This document shows, piece by piece, positions 32,061 through 42,583 of a DNA stretch of 64,000 nucleotides. Every line of letters starts with the position of its first letter. The first letter of the stretch is position 1. Origin of the DNA: Bartonella clarridgeiae ATCC 51734 (GTDB taxonomy: Bacteria > Pseudomonadota > Alphaproteobacteria > Rhizobiales > Rhizobiaceae). Both the position numbers and the translations under genes were made by a program. The notes below the pieces were generated by a model. It was not told the origin of the DNA. It worked only from the letters and a program-made list of their open reading frames with translations, and did no database searches. The stretch spans positions 222,955 through 286,954 of the forward strand of contig NZ_JADC01000010.1 of NCBI RefSeq assembly GCF_000518185.1. Direction: 5' to 3'.

Positions 32061-34469
32061 TTAGAATTTGGTAGAAATACCAAAGTTCAGATTTTGCACA
32101 TTATCCCCTTCTTGCTTAGTTAGTGGCCAAGCATAATCAAAACGAAGCGGACCAAATGGAGATTCCCACATTAAACTAATACCTGCAGATGTACGCCATG
32201 AACTATGAGTATTTGTAACCGGCGTTTCATCTTTCAAAACAGGCTTATAATTATTGCCATAAAGTGTTGCAGCATCTAAAAATACAGCACCACGGAATCC
32301 TAAACTATCAGGAACAATAGGTATAGGAAACTGCACTTCAGCAGTTCCATTCATATATGTTGTACCACCTAAGAAATACATTTCACCGCGCTGAGAAATT
32401 TGACGCGGCCCTATTCCGTTATATTTGAAACCTCGAATCATATCATTGTTGCTTTTAAACATATCAAAAATCCGAAGACCATCGTCGTTTATTCCATATA
32501 TATAACCAGCGCCGATAGAAAACAAACCCACAATGTCCATTCGATCAGAGAGTGTCTTATACACCATCGCCTTACCGGTTGTCTTAAGGAATTGCGCATT
32601 TCCACCAAGCCCTGCATATTCCTGAAGAAGCCGTGCATATATACCATCATGTGGATTCTTCATATCATCGATAGAATTATAAGTTACACCATAACTAATA
32701 GATGAACGATGCCAGGGACTATTCTTAGCAGCCTGAACAATCGCACCAGAATATTTTCTGTACAATTCTTGTATGACTTCATCATCGGTCAAGTCATATT
32801 TTTCACCAAAATCATATTCTTCCTGCACATAAGAATAAGCTAAATTAGCAGATAATTGATCATTAATTGGCAACCCAAATCGAAGCGAACCACCTGTTTG
32901 CCGCACATCATATGCTTTATCAGCACGATAAGTACTGCGGAAAATATCAAGACCAGCAGATGAACGGTAACCTAAGAAATGAGGATCAACAAATGACAAA
33001 TTATAATTACGGGACTTTTCTTGACCAGCTCCTACCCCCAAACGTACATATTGACCACGTCCCCCAAGGTTACGTTCAGTGACAGATACTTCAAGAGACA
33101 TACCTGGACTTGTACCACCTGTTGTATATCCTCCAGAGAAAGAAAGATCTCCTGTCGGAATTTCTACTACATCTACAACCAATGTAACCTGGTCAGATTG
33201 ATCCGTTGGAACCATTGAAATATTAACTGCTTTAAAAAAGCCTAGAGATTCTAATCGACGTTTTGCACGTTGCACCAGTGTTTGATTGTAAGCATCACCT
33301 TCATTTAAATCAAGTTCACGCCGAATAACATAATCACGCGTCTTTTCATTACCGCGTATTTCAATTCGTTGAACATATACTCGAGGACCTTGCTCAATGT
33401 TGTAAACAATCGAAATTGTGTGATTCTTAAAATTACGGTCTCCTCTCGGATCAACCTTAGCAAAGGCATACCCAGAATCAGCAACCTTGTTGTTAATAAG
33501 TGCCACAGATTGCTCAACATATTCCGCATTATAAACATCACCTGTACGGGTTTTAATTACCTGTTTCAGAGACTGACTATCAACCCCATCAATATCGCTT
33601 TCAACCCGAATATCACCAATTTTATAGCACGCTCCCTCATCAAGAATGAAATGAATTTTATAAGCATTACTGCTTTCATCATAAACCGCCTTAGATGAAA
33701 CAACGCGAAAATCAGCATAACCACGATTATAATAAAAACGGCGAAGAGCCTCTTCATCAGCAGCTAGACGATCCTCTGTATAAACATCACCCTTCATCAA
33801 TAATGAGAATATTCCTGAAGACTTTGTGAAAATCACATCACGCAAACGACGCACCCCAAATGTTTTATTCCCTTGAAAAGTAATGTCGGCAATCTTCGTT
33901 CTTGGGCCTTCAACAATATTGAAAACCACATTCACACGTCCTTTGCCTAAATTAATAGTTTTAACCGTTATAGAAACATTATTGCGACCAACACTCTTAT
34001 AAGCTTCACGAATTACTTTTATGTCAGCTGTAAGTTTATCAGAACTAAAAGTTTCATTTTGCTTCAGAGTAATAAAACGTTTCAGATCAGGATCTTTGAA
34101 TGTTTTATTCCCTTGAAATAGTACCTGATTAACAACCTCGTATTCTTTAACAGCTACAACAAGCTTATTGCCTACCTGATTTATTTTAACATCATAAAAT
34201 AAGCCCAGTTCAAAAAGACGTTTTACTTCAGCATCAATATCAACTTCAGAAAAATCTCTTCCGGCTTTAATTTTCATGTTATCTCTAATGGTCTGAGTAC
34301 CCACATACTTATTACCACGAATTTCAATAGAATGAACAATTGATGCCTGTGTTTCCTCAACAATTGCAATTGACATAACAGCTGCTACTGGAGCAACTGC
34401 AACCATAGCTAACACCAATACAGATGCTGCATTTAAAAGTCTTGAATTCGCGGTCATAAGCTTCTTCAC
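32061..34469 (-). CDS. bamA: Outer-membrane protein assembly factor BamA
   Basis: An 802-residue Omp85-family outer-membrane insertase. An N-terminal signal segment with a hydrophobic core at about 12-35 is followed by five POTRA repeats, starting at VHSIEIRGNKYVGTQTIRDNM, up to about residue 430. The C-terminal beta-barrel includes the conserved lid motif near MIRGFKYNGIGPR and ends in NLNFGISTKF with a terminal phenylalanine. The order rseP-bamA-lpxD is conserved in proteobacteria. Confidence 0.96.
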   Translation of the reverse strand: MKKLMTANSRLLNAASVLVLAMVAVAPVAAVMSIAIVEETQASIVHSIEIRGNKYVGTQTIRDNMKIKAGRDFSEVDIDAEVKRLFELGLFYDVKINQVGNKLVVAVKEYEVVNQVLFQGNKTFKDPDLKRFITLKQNETFSSDKLTADIKVIREAYKSVGRNNVSITVKTINLGKGRVNVVFNIVEGPRTKIADITFQGNKTFGVRRLRDVIFTKSSGIFSLLMKGDVYTEDRLAADEEALRRFYYNRGYADFRVVSSKAVYDESSNAYKIHFILDEGACYKIGDIRVESDIDGVDSQSLKQVIKTRTGDVYNAEYVEQSVALINNKVADSGYAFAKVDPRGDRNFKNHTISIVYNIEQGPRVYVQRIEIRGNEKTRDYVIRRELDLNEGDAYNQTLVQRAKRRLESLGFFKAVNISMVPTDQSDQVTLVVDVVEIPTGDLSFSGGYTTGGTSPGMSLEVSVTERNLGGRGQYVRLGVGAGQEKSRNYNLSFVDPHFLGYRSSAGLDIFRSTYRADKAYDVRQTGGSLRFGLPINDQLSANLAYSYVQEEYDFGEKYDLTDDEVIQELYRKYSGAIVQAAKNSPWHRSSISYGVTYNSIDDMKNPHDGIYARLLQEYAGLGGNAQFLKTTGKAMVYKTLSDRMDIVGLFSIGAGYIYGINDDGLRIFDMFKSNNDMIRGFKYNGIGPRQISQRGEMYFLGGTTYMNGTAEVQFPIPIVPDSLGFRGAVFLDAATLYGNNYKPVLKDETPVTNTHSSWRTSAGISLMWESPFGPLRFDYAWPLTKQEGDNVQNLNFGISTKF

Positions 34470-34648
34470 CTTAATACTCTGTTATTCCTAAACACATACC
34501 TAACAAGCTAAGTTACAATAACTTCTTATTAGGAACCACTTTATGCACTTATTACTATTTATAGCCCATTCTGCTACAATATTCTGTGGATATAGTAAAC
34601 AACCTCTTAAATTTTACTATTATTTAATTTGTAAAATATTTCCCACAA

Positions 34649-35812
34649 TTAATAGCCAAACCAACAAACATAATCATTAAATAGCGCAAAAATCATAAAC
34701 ATGATGATAATAAAAAATCCTACGCGAAAAAAAAATTCCTGAATTTTAGCTGGAACTGGCTTACCAATCATAGCTTCAGTAATATAAAGCAATAAATGTC
34801 CACCATCAAGCGGTGGAAGTGGAAAAAGATTAATAAAACCAATACAAACTGAAAAAAAAGCTGTAAAATACAACATAGAGGTAAAACCTGCTTCACTAAT
34901 CTTCCAAGCAATCTTAAAAGTTTTAGAAGGACCATTTAATTGGCAATGATCTCCTTGTCCACCTATTAAGCGGCTAAAAAAAGAAATTGTTCGGGTAATA
35001 ATCCATGTTGCACACTTTAATGACTCTTCTATTGATTCTACCCAATTATAATAAATGTGTTTTTTATAAGCTTGATCTAAACGTTCAGGATTATTTCGTT
35101 CAACAGGAGCTCTCACACCAATCATGCCACTCCGGATTTGATTGCCAAATCCATCATCTCGTTTGATTACTTTAGGCGTAATCACTACCTTTAAAACTTG
35201 TCCCATACGCTCTATTTTAAATTCTATAGGATCTCCACCATGCAAAGTTACATAAGCTATTAAATCTTCAAAACTTTCAATCCGTTTACCATCCATTTCA
35301 ACAAAACGATCGCCTGGTATCAAACCTGCTTGAATAGCAGGAGAATCTTTTTCTACATAGCCAACAACGGGTTCAACAACTACACGACCATAAAAAAAGA
35401 AAAAAAATGTTAAAACAACAATAGCAAAAAGGCCATTAAATAAAGGACCTGCAAAAACAGTCACCGCTCTTTTCCAAGCATGAGCTCCCATAAATGAACC
35501 ATGTATCAATGAAGATGATTTTGACGATGGTATTATTCCATCACCATCTTCAACAAATTTTACATATCCCCCTAATAAAAACAGCCCTAAACGCCACTGT
35601 GTTCCCCGTTTATCTTTATAATTCAGCAACTTTGGTCCAAATCCAATTGAAAAAACAGATGCTTTAATACCACACCATCGTCCAATAAGATAATGTCCTA
35701 TCTCATGTACAAAAACGATAACTACAATGGCGAAAAAAACATTTAAGCCTCTTAAAAATAGATCACTTGCATTAAGTATATGATTTAAAAATTCCAAAAT
35801 ATCCTCTCTCAA
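34649..35812 (-). CDS. rseP: Site-2 intramembrane protease RseP
   Basis: A 387-residue zinc metalloprotease of the inner membrane that cleaves transmembrane anti-sigma factors and signal-peptide remnants. The zinc site is HEIGH (36-40) in the first membrane helix. A PDZ domain lies around GYVEKDSPAIQAGLIPGD, and the third zinc ligand is in NLFPLPPLDGGH. The start overlaps the cdsA stop by 4 bases (ATGA). The gene for dxr often found beside it is absent. Confidence 0.95.
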   Translation of the reverse strand: MREDILEFLNHILNASDLFLRGLNVFFAIVVIVFVHEIGHYLIGRWCGIKASVFSIGFGPKLLNYKDKRGTQWRLGLFLLGGYVKFVEDGDGIIPSSKSSSLIHGSFMGAHAWKRAVTVFAGPLFNGLFAIVVLTFFFFFYGRVVVEPVVGYVEKDSPAIQAGLIPGDRFVEMDGKRIESFEDLIAYVTLHGGDPIEFKIERMGQVLKVVITPKVIKRDDGFGNQIRSGMIGVRAPVERNNPERLDQAYKKHIYYNWVESIEESLKCATWIITRTISFFSRLIGGQGDHCQLNGPSKTFKIAWKISEAGFTSMLYFTAFFSVCIGFINLFPLPPLDGGHLLLYITEAMIGKPVPAKIQEFFFRVGFFIIIMFMIFALFNDYVCWFGY

Positions 35813-36627
35813 TACAATCGTATAGAAAAGACTAAAGGTGTATTCATATCAAACATAAACGAGCCAATTATATAAAAAAGCAAAGTAGCACAAATTAACC
35901 CATCCATACGATCCATAAATCCCCCATGCCCAGGTAATAAAAAACCAGAATCTTTAATAGAAAATCGCCTTTTTAACCATGATTGTCCTAAATCACCTAT
36001 CTGTGAAATAACGGATAAAATTAAAGCAATTAAGAATACAAAATAATCCAATGCACTGACACCAAAAACATAAACAATGACCACTATCCCACTAGAAAAC
36101 CCCGCGAGCGTACCAACAATCGCACCCGCCCATGTTTTATTAGGGGAAAATCGTGGCGCTAATTTGGGACCACCAAACGCACGACCACTAAAATATGCAG
36201 CAATATCTGTAGTCCACACTATTGCAAATAAAAAAATCACTCCCCAAAAACCTAACAGATCATAGCCTCGTAAAAAAGACAGAGCAACTACTGGAAAAGA
36301 CGCGTATACAAATCCTCCAGAAATCCAACCAACATTCCTAATAGATGTAAAGGCTAATAAGACTGCTAAAGCCATTACAACACAAAAAATTAATGGAGCA
36401 GATGTACTGAAAACCAAAAAAGAACCAAAAACAAAATAAAAAATACCAGCTAATATTTTTTGTAAGACATTCCACTTCTCTTCAGTGATATTAATCCACT
36501 CATAAAGGATAAAACCACCAATACCCCACGTAAATAAAAAAAATAAAATTCCGCCACACCATGTTAAATATAAAGCAATAGTACCAAAAACAATAGCTGT
36601 CAGAATGCGAGATATAAGATTAGACAA
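35809..36627 (-). CDS. cdsA: Phosphatidate cytidylyltransferase
   Basis: A 273-residue polytopic membrane enzyme making CDP-diacylglycerol from phosphatidate and CTP, the precursor of all phospholipids here. The family signature is SPNKTWAGAIVGTLAG followed by QIGDLGQSWLKRRFSIKDSGFLLPGHGGFMDRMDG. The frame is open 15 codons further upstream. The TTG at 36627 is preferred because GGAG stands 6 bases before it and MSNLISRILTAIVFG matches relatives. It overlaps rseP by 4 bases. Confidence 0.93.
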   Translation of the reverse strand: MSNLISRILTAIVFGTIALYLTWCGGILFFLFTWGIGGFILYEWINITEEKWNVLQKILAGIFYFVFGSFLVFSTSAPLIFCVVMALAVLLAFTSIRNVGWISGGFVYASFPVVALSFLRGYDLLGFWGVIFLFAIVWTTDIAAYFSGRAFGGPKLAPRFSPNKTWAGAIVGTLAGFSSGIVVIVYVFGVSALDYFVFLIALILSVISQIGDLGQSWLKRRFSIKDSGFLLPGHGGFMDRMDGLICATLLFYIIGSFMFDMNTPLVFSIRLY

Positions 36628-37083
36628 AATAATCTCCAAACAATAATAAAGAAGCATAAGGTTAAGAAACAATACTCCAAATTTGCTATATAATATTTTA
36701 TATTCGTACTTTTTCTAAGTTTTGTTAGTAATTATAATAAAATTCGGATACAAAAAATGGCACTCACAAAACCAATAATCATTGATATATAACTTCAGAA
36801 GTTTACTTATTAAAACCCAATAAAAAAATACAGTTCAAAATATGTTGCCCACCGTAAAAAGAAATTAGAAAACTACTATTCATCACTTATGCAAATAATT
36901 GAAACTGAAATTGATATTCTGTTCATATAAAGATGTTTTAACTATCATAATCATAATAACCTGCTCAAAAATGAAGATATTATCAAAAAAAAATTATGCA
37001 AAACAAACAATACTCACTCTTCTCATCTATAAAATGACAATATAACTAAGAATATGATATTTTTCTTCAATGATAAAAAAAAT
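36628..37083. other. Spacer where uppS is expected
   Basis: About 450 AT-rich bases between frr and cdsA. In Brucella and other relatives this position holds uppS (undecaprenyl diphosphate synthase). I translated the minus strand and found no remnant with UppS motifs. It may hold a promoter for the cdsA-lpxB part of the operon. Confidence 0.5.
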
Positions 37084-37644
37084 CTAAACTTGCATAATTT
37101 CAGTTTCTTTTAAAACTAAAATTTTATCAATTTCAGCTACGGTTTCATCCGTAAGCTTCTGGACTTTCTCAGACAAGCTACGCGCTTCATCTTGTCCAAT
37201 TTCTCCTTCTTTTTCTAACTTCTTTAAATTATCCATACCATCACGACGAACATGGCGAGCAGAAATACGAGCTTGTTCTGCATATTGATGCGCAATTTTT
37301 ACTAATTCTTTTCGGCGTTCTTCATTTAATTCAGGTAAAGGAATACGCAAATTCATACCCTCAGTAATAGGATTTAAACCAAGACCAGAATCACGAATAG
37401 CACGTTCAACGACTCCTATCATCGTTTTATCCCATACAGATACTGAAAGCATCCGTGATTCCGGAACAGAAATATTGGCAACTTGATTTATAGGAACAAC
37501 AGAACCATAAGCCTCAACCGTCAAGTGTTCCAACAAACTAGCTGATGCTCGCCCAGTCCGCAAACTACCTAACTCGTGTCTAAAAGAAGAGATAGCACCT
37601 TCCATGCGACGTTTTAGATCATCCATAATTAGTGTTATATCCAT
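37084..37644 (-). CDS. frr: Ribosome recycling factor
   Basis: A 186-residue protein that, with EF-G, splits post-termination ribosomes. Family blocks are [26 protein letters not shown] and the C-terminal [24 protein letters not shown]. An upstream in-frame ATG exists at 37662, but the ATG at 37644 has GAAGGGA at good distance and gives the usual 186-residue length. It follows pyrH by about 40 bases. Confidence 0.95.
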   Translation of the reverse strand: MDITLIMDDLKRRMEGAISSFRHELGSLRTGRASASLLEHLTVEAYGSVVPINQVANISVPESRMLSVSVWDKTMIGVVERAIRDSGLGLNPITEGMNLRIPLPELNEERRKELVKIAHQYAEQARISARHVRRDGMDNLKKLEKEGEIGQDEARSLSEKVQKLTDETVAEIDKILVLKETEIMQV

Positions 37645-37684
37645 ATGTCTGTTTCCCTTCATTGTATCTTGATAATCACCTTTA

Positions 37685-38401
37685 TTATGATACTATTGTA
37701 AATCGTCCCTCTCCATTCAATACCTTAGCCAAACCACCTTTTTCATGAATGGAATATACAATAATGGGTACATTATTTTCACGCGCTAAAGTGACAGCTG
37801 TTGTATCCATAACAGACAACCCCAACTGCAAAATCTCAACATGCGTTAACTGATCAAAACGCTTAGCCATAGGATCTATTTTAGGATCTGCAGAATAAAT
37901 GCCATCTACTTGTGTTCCTTTCAATAGTACATCTGCTCCTATTTCTGCTGCACGCAACGTAGCAGCAGAATCAGTGGTAAAAAACGGATTACCTGTACCA
38001 CCAGCAAAAATAACAACTTTTCCTTGATTCATATAGCTTATTGCTTTGCGCTGGGAAAAACTTTCACAAATTTGTGGCATAGCAACTGCCGATAACACAA
38101 CCGCTCCAATGTTCAATTTTGTCAATGATGTCCGTAATGCTAAAGAATTAATAGCGGTTGCAAGCATTCCCATATGATCACCAGTCACACGGTCGCCGCC
38201 ACGTGAAGCAACAGCAACCCCACGAAAAATATTACCCCCACCTATAACAATAGCAACTTCTACACCCATTGCTCGCACTTCAGAGATATCAGTAGCAATA
38301 CGATCTGCAACTGAAACATCAATGCCGAAACTTTGTCCTCCCATAAGTGCTTCACCAGACACTTTCAATAAAACACGTTTATATCGAAGAGCTAATGTCA
38401 T
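37685..38401 (-). CDS. pyrH: UMP kinase
   Basis: A 238-residue hexameric kinase of the amino-acid kinase fold, making UDP from UMP. Visible blocks are [14 protein letters not shown], the nucleotide-site [26 protein letters not shown], and [22 protein letters not shown]. It lies between tsf and frr, the standard order. Confidence 0.96.
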   Translation of the reverse strand: MTLALRYKRVLLKVSGEALMGGQSFGIDVSVADRIATDISEVRAMGVEVAIVIGGGNIFRGVAVASRGGDRVTGDHMGMLATAINSLALRTSLTKLNIGAVVLSAVAMPQICESFSQRKAISYMNQGKVVIFAGGTGNPFFTTDSAATLRAAEIGADVLLKGTQVDGIYSADPKIDPMAKRFDQLTHVEILQLGLSVMDTTAVTLARENNVPIIVYSIHEKGGLAKVLNGEGRFTIVS

Positions 38402-38585
38402 TTATAATCTCCCAAAAAGCATTTGTACTTTTTGTCTTCGATACACTAAGGGTATTAACTTGTAACGTGATACCCGGTATGATACTTTTTTAAATAGTTA
38501 TATTCCATTTATATAAATTTATATCAACGCTATTAAATGTGCTATAACTATAATTGTAAATTTCTATCAAAATTCGTAAAAATAA

Positions 38586-39509
38586 CTAGCTCTTTGCTAC
38601 AGCCGCAACCTCTGCAGCAAAATCGGACTCTTCTTTCGCTACACCCTCACCCAATGCAAAACGAATAAAACCAGTGATTTCTGCTGGTGCACCAATAGAC
38701 TTTTCAGCATCTTTCAAAGCAGCTTCAACAGTAATATCAGGATTCATAACAAAAGATTGAGAAAGTAAAACAACTTCTTCATAAAATTTGCGCATGCGCC
38801 CTTCTACCATTTTTTCAATAATATTTTCAGGCTTTCCAGATTGACGTGCCTGATCTAAAAAAATCGATTTTTCCCGCTCAACAGCACCAGCATTAACATC
38901 TTTTGCCGTTAAAGCTAATGGATTAGTTGCAGCAATATGCATAGCAACTTGACGACCAAAAGCAGCAGCAGCTTCTTTATTTCCGGAAGTCTCAACAGCG
39001 ACTAAAACACCAAGTTTACCAAGACCATCCGCAACAGCATTATGTATATAAGTGGCAACAACACCATCCTTAACAGATAATTTAGCTGAACGACGAAACG
39101 TCATATTCTCGCCGATTGTACCAATTGCATCCTTAATAACTGTCTCTACAGTCTCTTTAGAACCTGGATAAATAGATTCAGAAACAGACTCGACGTCCCC
39201 CATTGTATCTAAAGCAGCAGTTGCTACATTCCGCACTATCTCTTGAAATGCACCGTTACGAGCAACAAAATCTGTTTCAGAGTTAACTTCAACCAAAACA
39301 GCACTTAAACCTTTTGATATAACACCAATTAATCCCTCAGCTGCTGTACGGCCAGCCTTTTTATCTGCTTTAGCTATTCCTTTTTTACGCAACCAATCAA
39401 CCGCAGCCTCCATATCACCATTGGTTTCCGCCAAAGCTGCTTTACAATCCATCATACCAGCGCCTGATAATTCTCGAAGTTCTTTCACTTGTGCAGCAGT
39501 AATGCTCAT
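38586..39509 (-). CDS. tsf: Elongation factor Ts
   Basis: A 307-residue nucleotide-exchange factor for EF-Tu. The N-terminal UBA-like domain ([35 protein letters not shown]) carries the family signature, and [13 protein letters not shown] is the second signature. The partner gene tuf is at 62824. It is preceded by rpsB with a 107-base gap. Confidence 0.96.
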   Translation of the reverse strand: MSITAAQVKELRELSGAGMMDCKAALAETNGDMEAAVDWLRKKGIAKADKKAGRTAAEGLIGVISKGLSAVLVEVNSETDFVARNGAFQEIVRNVATAALDTMGDVESVSESIYPGSKETVETVIKDAIGTIGENMTFRRSAKLSVKDGVVATYIHNAVADGLGKLGVLVAVETSGNKEAAAAFGRQVAMHIAATNPLALTAKDVNAGAVEREKSIFLDQARQSGKPENIIEKMVEGRMRKFYEEVVLLSQSFVMNPDITVEAALKDAEKSIGAPAEITGFIRFALGEGVAKEESDFAAEVAAVAKS

Positions 39510-39616
39510 ATTTTCCTCTTTGTTCTATAATAACGAAAGCGCACATAAAAAAAACTCCTCTGCACGCTCAAAACCTTTCCTACAGAAAAACAAATGCCTT
39601 AACAGAAGTTTTCAAA

Positions 39617-40393
39617 TTATTCTTCAGCAACAGCAACTGAGTCTTCCAAAACAGGCTCTACAGGCACATCAACCTGGGCTCCTAGATCAACTCCCATCGT
39701 ACCTTGCTGACGAGCAATTCCATCAAGAGCCGCACGCGCAATAAGATCACAATAAAAAGAAACTGCACGCGAAGCATCATCATTACCTGGAATTGGATAA
39801 TCAATATTATCCGGATCGCAGTTAGTATCAATAATAGCAACGACCGGAATACCTAAACGCTTCGCTTCTTGGATAGCAATATTCTCCTTATTTGTATCAA
39901 TGATAAACATAAGATCTGGGACAGATCCCATATCTTTAATACCACCAAGTGCACGGTTAAGTTTTTCACGATCACGTTCAAGTTTCAAACGTTCCTTTTT
40001 AGTAAAGCCCTGCACATCAGAAGCAAGAGTTTTATCCAATTTACGTAAACGATGTATCGAATTAGAAACTGTTTTCCAGTTTGTCAGCATACCACCAAGC
40101 CAACGAGCATTAACATAGTATTGTGCAGAACGATTAGCTGCATCAGCGATAATATCAGATGCCTGTCGCTTAGTGCCAACGAATAGAACACGCCCTCCAC
40201 GCGCAACCGTATCCGAAACAGCCTTAAGCGCCTGATGTAAAAGCGGAACAGTCTGAGAGAGATCAATAATATGAATATTACTACGCTGACCATAAATATA
40301 GGAGGCCATTTTTGGATTCCAGCGATGAGTCTGGTGGCCAAAATGCACCCCTGCTTCTAAAAGCTGGCGCATAGTAAAGTCTGGTAATGCCAT
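39617..40393 (-). CDS. rpsB: 30S ribosomal protein S2
   Basis: A 258-residue small-subunit protein. The N-terminus [21 protein letters not shown] and later [20 protein letters not shown] are family hallmarks. The frame is open 21 codons upstream, but the ATG at 40393 follows AAAGGA and matches relatives. It heads the long rpsB-to-lpxB gene string. Confidence 0.96.
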   Translation of the reverse strand: MALPDFTMRQLLEAGVHFGHQTHRWNPKMASYIYGQRSNIHIIDLSQTVPLLHQALKAVSDTVARGGRVLFVGTKRQASDIIADAANRSAQYYVNARWLGGMLTNWKTVSNSIHRLRKLDKTLASDVQGFTKKERLKLERDREKLNRALGGIKDMGSVPDLMFIIDTNKENIAIQEAKRLGIPVVAIIDTNCDPDNIDYPIPGNDDASRAVSFYCDLIARAALDGIARQQGTMGVDLGAQVDVPVEPVLEDSVAVAEE

Positions 40394-40554
40394 AATTTTA
40401 TCCTTTCCGGTTTGACCTCCGCGAAAAAAGTAAGCAAGCCTACTACCGGTGGACATTTGCTAGAATCGTTTTGCAAACACCCAAAAATCCGCGTGTGGAA
40501 TGAGATGACCATACTAACATTTGATTTTTTTTCAAGTCATTTTCTGCACATCAT

Positions 40555-41379
40555 TTAATGTTTGCAATTATTCAGATTGTTTTTCGTATCGAGAAATTGA
40601 AGACTCTTCAATTTTGAACGTATTGAAAAATTTCCATAATCTATAAAAACATTACTCATCACACCATTTTCGTATAGATTAAAACTCGCACGATAAATAG
40701 GTAAACCGTCTTTATTTTTCGTATCATCAAAACGAGAAACTATGACGGGCCAATAGCCACTGTTATTTATTTTTTTCAATTCCTCTATCTCGGAATCAGA
40801 TATCGATGTCTTCTTTTCCCCAATAACAACACTTTCTTTTACTACTCTATCTGCATCATTCTCCCCGTCAAATAGAGTTGCGTGATAAAAATGATGGCCA
40901 GCTTTTGCTTGTCGAATAATATTTTTCAGTAGTGTAATTGGAAAATCAGCTTTCGCAAGCTTATACACATTTTCTTTTGGCTTCTTTAATTTAACTAAAA
41001 TTTCATCTTTAGTACGCTCAGCAATCCCTTCGGTGTTATTTACAATATTTTGCCCAATTGTATTTTTTATATTAAAGTGGAATCTATTTCCATCATCTGT
41101 TTCATAAACTTTTATCTCCTGGCTCATTAAACGAACCTGCATATCTTCATTATAAATGCGATTAATAAAACTGACACGTGTTGTATATCCCTGACATGCA
41201 GAACCCGTGAGTTCATGAACCATGCGCCCAGAGATTCCAACAATCGTCATTTTAGGAGAAACATTATCCAATTGAAAATCATAAACTCCTCGATGAGGAA
41301 CCAAAAAAATAGCTCCTTCAGCTCTTACAGAATACAAAAAAATAATATAAAAACCTATTGTAAACAAAAACCTAATCAT
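40555..41379 (-). CDS. eipB: EipB-like cell-envelope integrity protein (DUF1849)
   Basis: A 274-residue exported protein with a signal peptide at about 1-20 (cut after VRA). The mature part begins with the DUF1849 hallmark AIFLVPHRGVYDF. EipB of Brucella is a periplasmic beta-spiral protein needed for envelope integrity and has a disulfide between Cys69 and Cys278. The only two mature cysteines here, Cys62 (SACQGY) and Cys272 (near the C-terminus), match that pair. It is transcribed on the minus strand downstream of nothing obvious and upstream of rpsB. Confidence 0.85.
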   Translation of the reverse strand: MIRFLFTIGFYIIFLYSVRAEGAIFLVPHRGVYDFQLDNVSPKMTIVGISGRMVHELTGSACQGYTTRVSFINRIYNEDMQVRLMSQEIKVYETDDGNRFHFNIKNTIGQNIVNNTEGIAERTKDEILVKLKKPKENVYKLAKADFPITLLKNIIRQAKAGHHFYHATLFDGENDADRVVKESVVIGEKKTSISDSEIEELKKINNSGYWPVIVSRFDDTKNKDGLPIYRASFNLYENGVMSNVFIDYGNFSIRSKLKSLQFLDTKNNLNNCKH

Positions 41380-41510
41380 TCTTAACTTTCAGTTTTATAT
41401 TGATCAAATAATCAAAGACACGAAAGATTTACACCTTGTAATTAATGAAAGAATTTCCATTAAATTAAAAAATTACGATAATATATCATACATAATTATA
41501 GGATTAAAAT

Positions 41511-41972
41511 ATGGCCGAATCAATTAAAAATCGTCTCGAAAAATTCGACATTATCATTCCTGAAGCGTCACAACCTATTGCAAATTATATAACAGTATCA
41601 CAAAATGGTAACCAACTTTTTGTCTCTGGTCAGCTACCACTTTTTAATGGAAAACCAGTAGCAATTGGAAAAGTTGGTACAACTGTTAACATCGAACAAG
41701 CTCAAAAATCAGCACAAGTATGTGCTATCAATATTCTTGCACAAATAAAAAAAGTCCTTGGTGATTTAAATAAAATAAAAAAAGTGATTAAAATCACTGT
41801 CTTTGTGGCAGCAGATCCTAACTTTACTGATATTTCTCTTGTTGCTAACGGAGCTTCTGATTTATTCGTAAATATTCTTGGTGAAGCTGGAAAACACGCC
41901 CGCTCTGCTATTGGGGTTACTGCTCTTCCTATGAATGTTCCAGTAGAAGTTGAAGCTATTATAGAAATCTAG
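41511..41972 (+). CDS. RidA family enamine/imine deaminase
   Basis: A 153-residue YjgF/YER057c/UK114 protein. Blocks are QNGNQLFVSGQLPL, VCAINILAQIKKVLGDLNKIKKVIKITVF, and the C-terminal HARSAIGVTALPMNVPVEVEAIIEI. The arginine of ARSAIG is the conserved active-site residue of deaminating RidA proteins. These remove reactive enamines produced by PLP enzymes such as serine or threonine dehydratases. An SdaA-type serine dehydratase is nearby but uses an iron-sulfur cluster, so a direct link is not implied. Confidence 0.88.
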   Translation: MAESIKNRLEKFDIIIPEASQPIANYITVSQNGNQLFVSGQLPLFNGKPVAIGKVGTTVNIEQAQKSAQVCAINILAQIKKVLGDLNKIKKVIKITVFVAADPNFTDISLVANGASDLFVNILGEAGKHARSAIGVTALPMNVPVEVEAIIEI

Positions 41973-42104
41973 TTTCTTAAATAATGCTAAAATAAAGAAA
42001 AATTAATTCATATTCTATAAGTCTTCACATTCTTTTGTTTTAAGATCTAAACATTACAATCAATGTTCTTTCTAGATTAGTTATGCTATAAAAGGAAATG
42101 ATTC

Positions 42105-42527
42105 ATGCGACAAGTTTATGATAATAATAATATTTTTGCTCAATTAATTCGTAATGAAATTCCATCTGTTCGAGTCTATGAAAATAAAGATGTTATTGCA
42201 TTTATGGATATCATGCCTCAAGCACAAGGTCATACACTAGTCATTCCTCGAAAAAGTTGTAGAAATTTATTGGATGCAGATCCTGAAATATTATTTCCAG
42301 TTATTAAAGCCGTTCAAAAAATTGCCAAGGCAGTAAAAAAAGCTTTTGAAGCAGATGGAGTAACAATTATGCAATTTAACGAAGCAGCCAGTAAACAAAC
42401 AGTTTACCATCTTCATTTCCATATTATACCCCGTATGGAAGGAGTAGAGCTCAATGCTCATAATGATATAGTAGTATCTACAGAAATACTTGAAGAAAAT
42501 GCAAAAAAAATTCGAGCAGCTCTTTAA
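42105..42527 (+). CDS. HIT family nucleotide-binding hydrolase
   Basis: A 140-residue Hint-branch protein. The histidine triad is His102, His104 and His106 in YHLHFHIIPR. FMDIMPQAQGHTLVIPRK is the other family block. These proteins hydrolyse purine nucleoside phosphoramidates or related substrates; the physiological substrate is unknown here. AAAGGAAATG stands before the start. The next locus downstream is the clpA remnant on the opposite strand. Confidence 0.9.
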   Translation: MRQVYDNNNIFAQLIRNEIPSVRVYENKDVIAFMDIMPQAQGHTLVIPRKSCRNLLDADPEILFPVIKAVQKIAKAVKKAFEADGVTIMQFNEAASKQTVYHLHFHIIPRMEGVELNAHNDIVVSTEILEENAKKIRAAL

Positions 42528-42583
42528 AGTACCTTTAAATTATAGAATTTTTTCTAATACATTTTTTTACAGAAATAGAAGTG

